From positions 1 to 45,535 of the forward strand of contig JBOFIJ010000022.1 in NCBI GenBank assembly GCA_051650105.1: a DNA stretch of 45,535 nt, given 5' to 3'. This document shows, piece after piece, positions 8,642 to 16,955 of the stretch (the stretch's first letter is position 1; each line of letters starts with the position of its first letter). The stretch is from CAMWXW01 sp051650105. Lineage in GTDB: Bacteria; Desulfobacterota; Desulfovibrionia; Desulfovibrionales; Desulfovibrionaceae. A program made the translations under genes and the position numbers. A model generated the notes under the pieces. It searched no databases. It had not been told where the DNA came from and was given only the letters and a program-made list of their open reading frames with translations.

Positions 8642-10051
8642 ATGTCCACAAATAGAAGAAAAAAATCTTTTCTTATACTGCCTCTTGTTGGATTTATTTT
8701 TGTTCTCTTCATTGTTGCGATGACACAAGGTTTTGTTATTGCTTCAGAAATTATATTATTGCTATTAGCCATTGTTTCTTCTATTACAGCTCTTATTTTA
8801 GGATATTCTTGGGAAGAAATACAAAATGCTATTATTGACAGAATTATTAGTGTTCTACCTGGAATTCTCATTATGATCACTGTTGGTATTCTCATTGGGA
8901 CATGGATGATTGGTGGAACTATTCCTATGCTTGTGCATTATGGTCTCACATTTATACCTCCAGATGCACTTCTTGTTGCTTCCTTTATACTCACTTCCAT
9001 TGTTTCTGTTTGTACTGGAACATCTTGGGGGTCTGTTGGAACTGTTGGAGTCGCTCTTATTGGTGTTGCATATGCATCTGAAATTCCATTAGCACCTGCT
9101 GCTGGCGCTATTATTTGCGGAGCTCATTTTGGAGATAAACTTTCTCCTCTTTCTGATACAACAAACCTTGCAGCCATTGCTTCTGGTGCAAACCTCTATG
9201 AGCATATTGCCCATATGCTACGCACAACGATCCCAGCATATGTTATATCATGTATTATTTTTATATTTGTTGGAAATACTTTTTCTGTAAGTTCTTTAGC
9301 ATTTAAAGAAATTACTCTTGTTACTGAAGCTCTTTCAGCAATATTTACAAGAAATATTTTATTATGGATTCCTCTTATTATTGTTCTTCTCGGTTCTTTT
9401 TTTAAAAAAGCACCCGTTCCAACAATGATATTATCAAGTCTTTTTGCTATCATCAATGCTGTACTCATACAGAATTTTGCACTTATTGATGCATTAACAT
9501 CAATGGTTACTGGCTTCAATATAAAGTACCTTCCCACAATAGCTCAGGATATTTTGCATAGTATTCCAACCATGACTTCCTTTTTTAATAGAGGAGGAAT
9601 GCAATCTATGCTTCCTGCATTACTTATTATGATACTTGCGTATTCTTTTGCAGGCGCTCTTTTTGCCACTGGAGCATTAGAACTTCTTATTGAGAAAATG
9701 GTCTCTTATATAAAAGGAACACGTTCTCTTATACTTATCACCATGCTTACAGCCTTTCTTTTTGGTCTTATTTCTGAAACATATGTTGCCATTTTACTTA
9801 TTGGGGAAATATTCAGAACAATGTATACATCTATGAATCTTGCCACTCAAAACTTATCCAGAGCGTTGGAAGATTCTGTCACAGCCACTCAACCATTTAT
9901 TCCATGGACAGCAGCAGGAGTATATATGTCCACAACACTTGGAGTACCGACGGTTGAATACCTCCCATGGGCAGTGTTAACCTACACAAGTCTTCTTTTT
10001 AGTTCTTTGTCTGCAATAACAATGTGGGGAATTATTCCACTTAAAAAATAA
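8642..10051 (+). CDS. nhaC: Na+/H+ antiporter, NhaC family
   Basis: Inner-membrane antiporter expected to exchange Na+ for protons. The 469-residue protein has about 11-12 hydrophobic segments. Family motifs include the SVCTGTSWGSVGTVGVA segment (about residues 121-137), ICGAHFGDKLSPLSDTTNLAA (about 158-178), and a repeat-related second half with EDSVTATQPFIPWTAAGVYM. A GAAGGA ribosome site lies 8 bases before the ATG. It stands alone, followed by a convergent gap. Substrate (Na+ only, or a malate/lactate variant) cannot be told from sequence alone. Confidence 0.88.
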   Translation: MSTNRRKKSFLILPLVGFIFVLFIVAMTQGFVIASEIILLLLAIVSSITALILGYSWEEIQNAIIDRIISVLPGILIMITVGILIGTWMIGGTIPMLVHYGLTFIPPDALLVASFILTSIVSVCTGTSWGSVGTVGVALIGVAYASEIPLAPAAGAIICGAHFGDKLSPLSDTTNLAAIASGANLYEHIAHMLRTTIPAYVISCIIFIFVGNTFSVSSLAFKEITLVTEALSAIFTRNILLWIPLIIVLLGSFFKKAPVPTMILSSLFAIINAVLIQNFALIDALTSMVTGFNIKYLPTIAQDILHSIPTMTSFFNRGGMQSMLPALLIMILAYSFAGALFATGALELLIEKMVSYIKGTRSLILITMLTAFLFGLISETYVAILLIGEIFRTMYTSMNLATQNLSRALEDSVTATQPFIPWTAAGVYMSTTLGVPTVEYLPWAVLTYTSLLFSSLSAITMWGIIPLKK

Positions 10052-10473
10052 CCGCAGTAAAGAACTCTTATATTAAAAAAATAGTTTTATACATTCTACT
10101 GTATAGAGCCTTATAAGTATTGCTCCTAAGAAATTTCTGTTTGATCTTTGTACAATATAATATACCTCACTACAATACTGAGAAAGCTAAAATAACAAAA
10201 AATCTCTTCCCAACGCTATCATAAAATTCACATATTTTTTCAGCCTCATCCTTATAGGACACACCTACAAACATAAAGCATCACCACGATCTTCTTATAT
10301 ACTATATGAAAAGAAGCACTAACTACAGCACACCACATTCCCCACACTGACTTATATACCACCTATACTTTCCCAATATATATTGAGCAAATCTTTTTTA
10401 TTCATATAAATATAGTAATAGACCTCTATAAATTTTTATATAACATATACTATTTTAGTATTACTTAACAGCC
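10052..10473. other. Convergent intergenic region
   Basis: About 420 bases between the ends of the nhaC-like gene and infB. I see only weak short palindromes (for example TATACA...TGTATA near 10087) and no strong terminator or gene. In line 10261-10320 the plus strand has 15 C and 5 G, showing the strand skew in non-coding DNA. Confidence 0.5.
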
Positions 10474-13143
10474 CTATAATATTGCGGCTTCTTCTTCATA
10501 CGCAAATGCTTCCACAATATCACCTATTTTAATATCATTAAAATCTGCTAACATGAATCCACACTCATAGCCTTTCATTACTTCTTTCACATCATCCTTA
10601 AAGCGCTTTAATGATGATATCTTTCCTGTATAAACGACAATACCCTCTCTTAATAGACGAACCTCTGTGTTACGTATAAACTTGCCATCCACAACAAAAG
10701 CTCCAGCAACAGTTCCCTGTTTCGGTATAGAAAATGTTTGACGTACTTCAGCCTGTCCAAGATATACTTCCCGGCTGATTGGTGTTAATAGACCTTGCAT
10801 TGCTTTCTTAATATCTTCCGACAATTTATATATTATATTATAAAATCGAATATCAACATTTTCTTGATCTGCTAAATTTTTCACCTTAGCAATAGGCCTC
10901 ACATTAAAACCTATTACTATTGCATCAGACGTCGCCGCAAGAAGAACATCCGATTCTGAAATGGCTCCCGTTCCACTATGTATCACTCTAATAACAACTT
11001 TTTCTGTATTGAGTTTATTTAATGATTGTAAAATTGCCTCTAAAGAACCTTGAACATCCGTTTTTACAATAAGGTTTAACTTAATTCCTTCTTCTTGTCC
11101 TGCTGTGAGTAAAAAGGTCTCCAACGTCACTCTGGAATCTTTGGCTAAAGATTTCTCTCTTTGTTTTGACGTTCTTATACCTGCAATTCTTCTTGCAATA
11201 CGTTCTTCCTCTAAAACAATAAATTCGTCTCCTGCTTCTGGCACAGTGCCAAAACCATGTACCTCCACAGGATAAGAAGGAGCAGCCTCTTTAAGCTTCT
11301 TGCCATAATCATTATATAATGAACGCACACGACCACTTGATGCTCCACAAACAAAAATATCACCCTGCTTTAACGTTCCTTCCTGAATAAGAACTGTAGC
11401 AGATGCTCCCTTCGTTTTATCTAAATGTGCTTCAATTACTCTTCCCCTGGCTGACTTATTCGGATTTGCCTTAAGAGATAACACTTCTGATTGCAATACT
11501 ATTATTTCTAACAATTCCTCTATTCCAGTACCAGCCTTTGCAGAAACTAAATTATAACTTGTCTCTCCTCCCCATGCTTCTGGAGTTAAGCCCAACTCAG
11601 CAAGCTCTCTTTGCACTCTTTCTGGATTCGCACCTTCTTTGTCCATTTTATTAACAGCAACCATTATTGGAACATTAGCCGCTTTTGCATGGTTAACAGC
11701 CTCCCTTGTTTGTTCCATTACACCATCATCTGCCGCAACAACAAGTATCACAATATCTGTTATTTCTGCTCCGCGAGCCCTCATTGCAGTAAATGCTTCA
11801 TGACCAGGTGTATCTAGAAATACTATATTACCCCTTGCTGTTACTACATGATATGCCCCTATATGTTGTGTAATTCCACCTGCTTCTCTATCTATTACAT
11901 TTGTTCTACGTATGGCATCCAACAGAGAAGTTTTTCCATGATCTACATGTCCCATAATAGTAACCACAGGTGAACGAGGCAATAAATCCTCTTCTTTGTC
12001 CACTACTTTGGGAAGCAATGCTTCTTCTTCTGAAAAACCCACCACTTCTATTTCATAACCAAATTCAGAAGCTATCAGCACAGCTGTATCTATATCTATG
12101 GCCTGATTCACAGTTACCATAACACCTAAAGAAAAAAGATTTTTTATTATTTCTGTCGCCTTTACCCCCATCTGGTGTGCGATTTCAGAAACACGAATAA
12201 CTTCATCAACACGTACTTTCCTTTTTTCAGCTTTAATTGGCTGTGTTACTGAACCTGATTCATTTAATTTTGTTTTATTTCTTTTCTGTTTATATCTTCT
12301 TTGGAAATCATCATCGCCCAAAGAAAAATTCCGTATATTCTTGCCTTGTTTTTCATTATCTTTTTCAAACGTTGTCGACTTCTTATTTTTATTCTTTTTC
12401 TTTTTACTTTGTGCATTTTGTGCAGAATCTACAGGAATTGGAAATACTGTGTTGAAATCTTTCACGCCAGAAGAAGGCTTTGCAGAAGCACTCCTATTTC
12501 CGCCTCCTTCTCTTGGCCTGGTATATTCAGGTTTAGCATATTCCTTTTTAACAGCGCCGTTATCCAGAGCTGGCCGTCTATTATATTGAGGTACATCTTT
12601 TTTATCTTTAGCAGGTGCACTCGGAGCTGATGTTGGTGGTTCCCACTGTCTTGGTTCTGCACGTGCTATCACACGCACCTGAGGTTTTTTCCCTTGATAT
12701 GACCTTTTCACTTGTCCTGAACTTCTCTCCTGAACATTTTTTTGGGGAAGCTCTTCTATATTAGGATTTTTCTTAGAATTAATAGCATCTACTACTTCCT
12801 TTTTCTCTTTTGCTTCAGAAACTAATGGCTCCTGCACAGACTCCTGCACAACTTCCTTTACTACTTCTGCTGGAGGAGATTCAATTTGACTTTCTTCAGA
12901 ATATATTTCAGATTCTTTTCTATTTCTTCGCAAAATAACCTTACTCTCTTTTTTCACTTCAACTAACTCAATTCCATATTCTTTTAAGTACTCACGCACA
13001 CGAGAGGCTTCACCTTCTGTAAGACTTGTATTAGAGCGAACATTTGATTTAATATTTAAATGCTTTACTACAGCTAACACTTCACTACTAGCAAATTCAA
13101 ATTCTTCTATTATCTTTTTTACCATCGTTCTGTCATCACTCAT
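10474..13143 (-). CDS. infB: Translation initiation factor IF-2
   Basis: GTPase that places initiator tRNA on the 30S subunit and promotes subunit joining. I start at 13143 (MSDDRTMVKK), which overlaps the ylxR stop by 8 bases after an AAAAGG site; the longer frame to 13293 is ylxR read in another frame. The 889-residue product has a short N-terminal IF2_N-like helix, a long Lys/Glu/Pro-rich linker (about 70-330), a second IF2_N segment (RVSEIAHQMGVKATEIIKNL), then the G domain with GHVDHGKT near residue 395, DTPGHEAF and NKMD. C-terminal domains with the IF2-specific QGSLEAI and GYECG follow. It closes the rimP-nusA-ylxR-infB operon. Confidence 0.97.
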   Translation of the reverse strand: MSDDRTMVKKIIEEFEFASSEVLAVVKHLNIKSNVRSNTSLTEGEASRVREYLKEYGIELVEVKKESKVILRRNRKESEIYSEESQIESPPAEVVKEVVQESVQEPLVSEAKEKKEVVDAINSKKNPNIEELPQKNVQERSSGQVKRSYQGKKPQVRVIARAEPRQWEPPTSAPSAPAKDKKDVPQYNRRPALDNGAVKKEYAKPEYTRPREGGGNRSASAKPSSGVKDFNTVFPIPVDSAQNAQSKKKKNKNKKSTTFEKDNEKQGKNIRNFSLGDDDFQRRYKQKRNKTKLNESGSVTQPIKAEKRKVRVDEVIRVSEIAHQMGVKATEIIKNLFSLGVMVTVNQAIDIDTAVLIASEFGYEIEVVGFSEEEALLPKVVDKEEDLLPRSPVVTIMGHVDHGKTSLLDAIRRTNVIDREAGGITQHIGAYHVVTARGNIVFLDTPGHEAFTAMRARGAEITDIVILVVAADDGVMEQTREAVNHAKAANVPIMVAVNKMDKEGANPERVQRELAELGLTPEAWGGETSYNLVSAKAGTGIEELLEIIVLQSEVLSLKANPNKSARGRVIEAHLDKTKGASATVLIQEGTLKQGDIFVCGASSGRVRSLYNDYGKKLKEAAPSYPVEVHGFGTVPEAGDEFIVLEEERIARRIAGIRTSKQREKSLAKDSRVTLETFLLTAGQEEGIKLNLIVKTDVQGSLEAILQSLNKLNTEKVVIRVIHSGTGAISESDVLLAATSDAIVIGFNVRPIAKVKNLADQENVDIRFYNIIYKLSEDIKKAMQGLLTPISREVYLGQAEVRQTFSIPKQGTVAGAFVVDGKFIRNTEVRLLREGIVVYTGKISSLKRFKDDVKEVMKGYECGFMLADFNDIKIGDIVEAFAYEEEAAIL

Positions 13144-13375
13144 GTAATTTAATCCTTTTTCGCTTTTTATACCACTCACTCTTATGAAAACGCTCACTAC
13201 ATTCTTTCTTATAACAATGGTACCACCCTCTCCCATGAGCAATAGAAGAAGATTCCCACATCCCTTCACAACCTTCTTTTCTACAAAGAACATACCTAAC
13301 TAATACATTTTTTTGAAAAGTATTCCTACAAATAACACATGTCCTTATAGGAAACATCTTCACGTTTTCCACCAC
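13136..13375 (-). CDS. ylxR: YlxR family RNA-binding protein
   Basis: Small basic DUF448 protein found between nusA and infB in many bacteria; implicated in RNA binding and RNase P control in some species. The 79-residue product has the conserved RTCVICRNTF, LVRYV and GRGWY segments, plus extra cysteines (CYKKEC). The start is GTG at 13375, only 5 bases after the nusA stop; ATG at 13357 (MFPIRTCVICR) is an equally reasonable start. Its stop overlaps the infB ATG, so the two are translationally coupled. Confidence 0.88.
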   Translation of the reverse strand: MVENVKMFPIRTCVICRNTFQKNVLVRYVLCRKEGCEGMWESSSIAHGRGWYHCYKKECSERFHKSEWYKKRKRIKLHE

Positions 13376-13380
13376 AAAAA

Positions 13381-14661
13381 TTACTCTTCATTTCCAATAG
13401 TAGTATTTTCAACATTTTGCCCATTCGATGCCGGTAAGACAAGATTAATTGCCGATCGCAAATTGACCACACTCTCCTTAGAAACAGAAAGTCTTTCTAG
13501 TAATTCCTCATCCGATGCCTTTATAAGATCATCAAGGGAAGAATATCCTGAAGAAAACAATTTTTCCTTATGAATTTCAGCAACACTCGCAAGCTGTTCC
13601 ATAATTTTTTGAGAAGAACTTAATACATTGTATCTATTTTCTGCATAAATATCTAATTTCCAACTTAATAGTTTTGATACTAGCTTAACATTCTGACCCC
13701 TTCTCCCTATAGCATTGGATAATTGGTCATCTGGAACAATAACTTCTAACATATTTTCTTCTTCATGAGGTATCACCCTTAACACTACTGCTGGAGCTAA
13801 TGCATTACGAGCATATGTGGCTATATCTGCACTCCATACAACAATATCTATACGCTCATTATCAATTTCTTGCATCACACTTTGAATTCTAAAACCCCTT
13901 ACCCCTACACAAGCACCAATGGGATCAACATCTTTATCCCTAGAAAGAACCGCAACCTTTGCACGTATACCAGGCTCTCTCACAATAGAAACAACCTGTA
14001 TAATTCCATCTTCTATTTCTGGAACTTCCCTCTTAAACAAGGCATGAATATATTCTGGATGTGCTCTTGAAAGAAGCAATTGAGCCCCCATTTTAGTATC
14101 TTTATTCACCTCCAAAAGAAGACATTGAATTTTATCACCCCTGTTAATATATTCCTTTGGTATCTGTTCCCCTTTTGGTAAAAGCGCTTCCGTTCTCCCT
14201 AAATTTATTATCCAACCATTTTTGTCACGTCTTTGCACTATACCACTTACAATATCACCACGCCTGTGCATAAACTCATTATAAATAAGCTGCTGCTCCG
14301 CATCTCTCATTCTTTGAACGAGAACCTGTTTTGCCGCCTGAGCTGCAATGCGTCCCATATCCTCGATAGGAAGAGGAAAACCCATATCCTCTCCAATTTC
14401 CGCTGAGCCTTCAAATGTTTTCGCATCCTCTAAAGAAACCTCAAAAGCGGAATTACGAACGGTATTCACAACTCTTTTAAACTGATACAGCGACACTTCC
14501 CCCGTCTCTTCATCATAACGAGCTTCTATATCATAATCATCACCATATTTACGTAAAGCCGACATCCTCACAGCATCTTCTATTGCCTGTATTAATTCTT
14601 CTTTTGAAACACCCCTGTCTTTGCTTATCTGCTCTAATGCTTTTTTTAATTCACTACTCAT
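13381..14661 (-). CDS. nusA: Transcription termination/antitermination factor NusA
   Basis: Binds RNA polymerase and nascent RNA to modulate pausing, termination and antitermination. The 426-residue protein has the N-terminal polymerase-binding domain (ELIQAIEDAVRMSALRKYG), an S1 domain (about 133-200, GDIVSGIVQRRDKNGWIINLG), and two KH domains (about 225-345, with VDPIGACVGVRGFRIQSV and DDQLSNAIGRRGQNVKL). A helical C-terminal tail with a helix-hairpin-helix look (SSLDDLIKASDEELLERL) follows. A GGAGAAT site stands 8 bases before the ATG. It begins 33 bases after rimP. Confidence 0.97.
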   Translation of the reverse strand: MSSELKKALEQISKDRGVSKEELIQAIEDAVRMSALRKYGDDYDIEARYDEETGEVSLYQFKRVVNTVRNSAFEVSLEDAKTFEGSAEIGEDMGFPLPIEDMGRIAAQAAKQVLVQRMRDAEQQLIYNEFMHRRGDIVSGIVQRRDKNGWIINLGRTEALLPKGEQIPKEYINRGDKIQCLLLEVNKDTKMGAQLLLSRAHPEYIHALFKREVPEIEDGIIQVVSIVREPGIRAKVAVLSRDKDVDPIGACVGVRGFRIQSVMQEIDNERIDIVVWSADIATYARNALAPAVVLRVIPHEEENMLEVIVPDDQLSNAIGRRGQNVKLVSKLLSWKLDIYAENRYNVLSSSQKIMEQLASVAEIHKEKLFSSGYSSLDDLIKASDEELLERLSVSKESVVNLRSAINLVLPASNGQNVENTTIGNEE

Positions 14662-14694
14662 TACTTATTCTCCGTGCAGTCTATACAAACAAGA

Positions 14695-15192
14695 CTATTC
14701 TTCCATATTTATTCTATTGAATGAGTAGACAAGTTGTACCGATTCTACTACATCCCAGGGGAAAATATATTCCTTTTGCTCTTTTCCCTTCATGGTGCTG
14801 ATAACTACATTCCCATCTTGTAATGAACACAATACGCCCTTAATCCGACGAGGGATATCTTTCACAGGATTCAAAAGAGCCTTAACCTCACTACCAACAT
14901 AAGGGACAAGCTGCTCCTTACAAAAAAAGTACTTCTCCACTCCTGGAGTAGAAACTTCTAATACATAGGCTGAAAGACACAAACGGTTTTCTTCTTCATC
15001 TAGCAAAAGAGAAAGCCTACGAGAAACCTCGGAACAAGACTCCACGGTTACACCTTCTTGAGAGTCTATAAAAATCTGAATAACTACCTGCTTCGCAGTG
15101 ATAACACGTATACCCCAAAGCTCTACTGATACACTCTCCAGTATAGGAATAACCATACGCTTTACATCGTTAACTAACGGGTGCTCTTTCAT
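14695..15192 (-). CDS. rimP: Ribosome maturation factor RimP
   Basis: Assists late 30S subunit assembly. The 165-residue product (from ATG 15192, MKEHPLVND) has the RimP N-terminal domain (VELWGIRVITAKQVVIQIFIDSQEGV), the typical CSEVSRRLSLLLDEE helix, and EVSTPGVEKYF, close to the family's EVSSPGLDRPL. The frame extends to TTG 15228, but that codon is part of a perfect TTGACA -35 box, so the later ATG is preferred. First gene of the rimP-nusA-ylxR-infB operon. Confidence 0.92.
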   Translation of the reverse strand: MKEHPLVNDVKRMVIPILESVSVELWGIRVITAKQVVIQIFIDSQEGVTVESCSEVSRRLSLLLDEEENRLCLSAYVLEVSTPGVEKYFFCKEQLVPYVGSEVKALLNPVKDIPRRIKGVLCSLQDGNVVISTMKGKEQKEYIFPWDVVESVQLVYSFNRINMEE

Positions 15193-15199
15193 TGGGGTA

Positions 15200-15228
15200 A
15201 TCCTACAGCACCATTTTACTCCTGTCAA
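15200..15228 (-). promoter_or_regulatory. rimP operon promoter, very close to the start codon
   Basis: Minus strand: -35 TTGACA (15223-15228), a 17-base spacer, and -10 TAGGAT (15200-15205). Only 7 bases separate the -10 box from the rimP ATG at 15192, so transcription would begin at or just before the A of ATG. If this promoter is used, the mRNA is leaderless or nearly so. The AGGA in the -10 box could instead act as a ribosome site on a longer transcript from further upstream. Confidence 0.5.
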
Positions 15229-15805
15229 GTTTTTTTTCCCTCTCTCACTCTTTACACAACAGACTAAAACACCACTCTTACTTCCTCTTCGTATAATAAA
15301 TACAATCCAGGCCCTACAATGATATATTTTCTGTACATAAAATGAGCGTATACTGCTCTCCGTACCCTATTTCCATAAAAATATCTTTATGGAAAAAGCC
15401 ATATCTTATTATCATATACCATAAACGCTCATTCTATCTCAGACCATCTGATAAAAACACACTAACTCTTTGCAATAGAAAGAATTTTCTTCACTCCATA
15501 CTGTGCTTATTCTTATTTTTACTACATAATACCTGACATCACTCAATGCTATCGTGAGCCTCATTCTAAAATAATTTTATTATCTAGACAGTTATACTTC
15601 TTGAGTAATTACATATTCATACTATGCCATAAAAACCACTCCTTACCGGCAATCATGCACTTTCTTCTACTATATACCAGTATAGTGTATCTTCTTCCTT
15701 ATTTATTAATTCATTACGATACACAATTCATACAGTATCTTGTATTGGTATTATTTTATTATTAGTGGTATACTATAGGACAGATCATTACTTTTTGGAG
15801 GTACT
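15229..15805. other. Divergent intergenic region upstream of rimP and ansB
   Basis: About 580 bases. It ends with the asparaginase promoter (15745-15774). The rest is C/T-rich on the plus strand, with no convincing gene; the 64-codon frame at 15342-15536 has no ribosome site and looks random. Confidence 0.5.
15745..15774 (+). promoter_or_regulatory. Candidate asparaginase promoter
   Basis: TTGGTA (15745-15750) and TATACT (15769-15774) are separated by 18 bases and lie about 30 bases before the asparaginase ATG, which has a GGAGG ribosome site. Plausible sigma-70-type promoter by pattern only. Confidence 0.45.
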
Positions 15806-16882
15806 ATGAGGTTTTTATCAAAATGCATTCCTATATTCTGTCTTATTCTATTCTATTCAACAATATTCTTTTCACCACTGCACGCAAGTAAGGCTAATAT
15901 ATACATTCTTGCCACTGGAGGAACTATTGCTGGAGCTGGAACAAGCTCAACACAGACAGAATATAAAGCTGGCTCTGTTTTAATTGATTCACTACTAACC
16001 GCACTTCCTGCTAATATTAAAGAGTATGCAAACGTAAAAGCTGAGCAAATCTTCACTATTGGTAGCCAAGATATGCTACCAGAATATTGGATCACTCTTG
16101 CAAAACACATTAATACACTTCTTGCTGATAAATCTATTGATGGCGTTGTTATTACACACGGTACCGATACCATGGAAGAAACAGCTCTTTTTCTTAATTT
16201 AACCGTCAAAAGCCAGAAACCCGTTGTACTTGTTGGAGCCATGCGTTCTTCTACAGGGTTAAGTTCCGATGGAGTTAAAAACCTACATGATGCTATTCTC
16301 GTTGCAGCAGAAAAAAAATCTGCAAATAATGGTGTTATGATTGTCATGAATGATACTATCTTAAGTGCTTCAGATGCTATGAAATCTAAAACAACATCTG
16401 TAGATACTTTCATCGGACCAAATATTGGACCACTTGGCTATATTTGGGGAGATAAGATATTTTTCTTACGAGACAATAAACAAAGACACACTACTCGTTC
16501 AGAATTCGATATTGACACTATTAAAGCTCTACCAAGAGTCGACATTATTTATGGCTTTGCCGGTTCTGATGCTGCCCCTGTTCATTCTGCTATTGCAAAT
16601 AGGGCAAAAGGCATTGTCTATGCTGGTGTCGGAAATGGTAATGTCAGCACTCCCGTTGAAAAAGCGCTCCAAGAAGCCTCAAAAAAGAATGCTATCTCTG
16701 TTATTCGATCCTCTCGTATAAATAAAGGACCTACTACTCAGTGGGCTGAAATTGATGATGAGAACCTAGGGTTTGTTGCTTCTTGGTGGCATAACCCACA
16801 GCGTGCCAGAGTTATTCTTATGCTCGGTTTAACAAAAACACAAGACCAAAAAGCATTACAAAGAATGATGCTAGAATACTAG
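15806..16882 (+). CDS. ansB: Type II (periplasmic) L-asparaginase
   Basis: Hydrolyses asparagine to aspartate and ammonia, here probably in the periplasm. The 358-residue product has a signal peptide (residues 1 to about 27, cleavage after LHA). The nucleophile loop ILATGGTIAGAG follows near residue 35, then IGSQDMLPEYW and the second catalytic segment VVITHGTDTMEETALFL near 112-128. Length and motifs fit the tetrameric type II family. It stands as a single transcription unit: its own candidate promoter upstream and a strong hairpin 15 bases downstream. In a host-associated organism it could supply nitrogen or aspartate, which is inference. Confidence 0.95.
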   Translation: MRFLSKCIPIFCLILFYSTIFFSPLHASKANIYILATGGTIAGAGTSSTQTEYKAGSVLIDSLLTALPANIKEYANVKAEQIFTIGSQDMLPEYWITLAKHINTLLADKSIDGVVITHGTDTMEETALFLNLTVKSQKPVVLVGAMRSSTGLSSDGVKNLHDAILVAAEKKSANNGVMIVMNDTILSASDAMKSKTTSVDTFIGPNIGPLGYIWGDKIFFLRDNKQRHTTRSEFDIDTIKALPRVDIIYGFAGSDAAPVHSAIANRAKGIVYAGVGNGNVSTPVEKALQEASKKNAISVIRSSRINKGPTTQWAEIDDENLGFVASWWHNPQRARVILMLGLTKTQDQKALQRMMLEY

Positions 16883-16896
16883 TATAGCACCATCAC

Positions 16897-16938
16897 AATA
16901 AAAAGAGAAACTTCATCTAGGGGTTTTCTCTTTTTATT
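16897..16938. terminator. Bidirectional terminator between ansB and metG
   Basis: A perfect 14-base inverted repeat (AATAAAAAGAGAAA at 16897-16910, its complement at 16925-16938) with a 14-base loop. The arms are A-rich on the left and T-rich on the right, so either strand yields a hairpin with a U-rich end. It sits between convergent ansB and metG and can serve both. Confidence 0.8.
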
Positions 16939-16955
16939 ATAATACTATTTCTGTT

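Noticed and set aside
13144..13293. N-terminal extension of IF-2
   Set aside because: These 50 codons are ylxR read in another frame; the ATG at 13143 overlaps the ylxR stop as expected.
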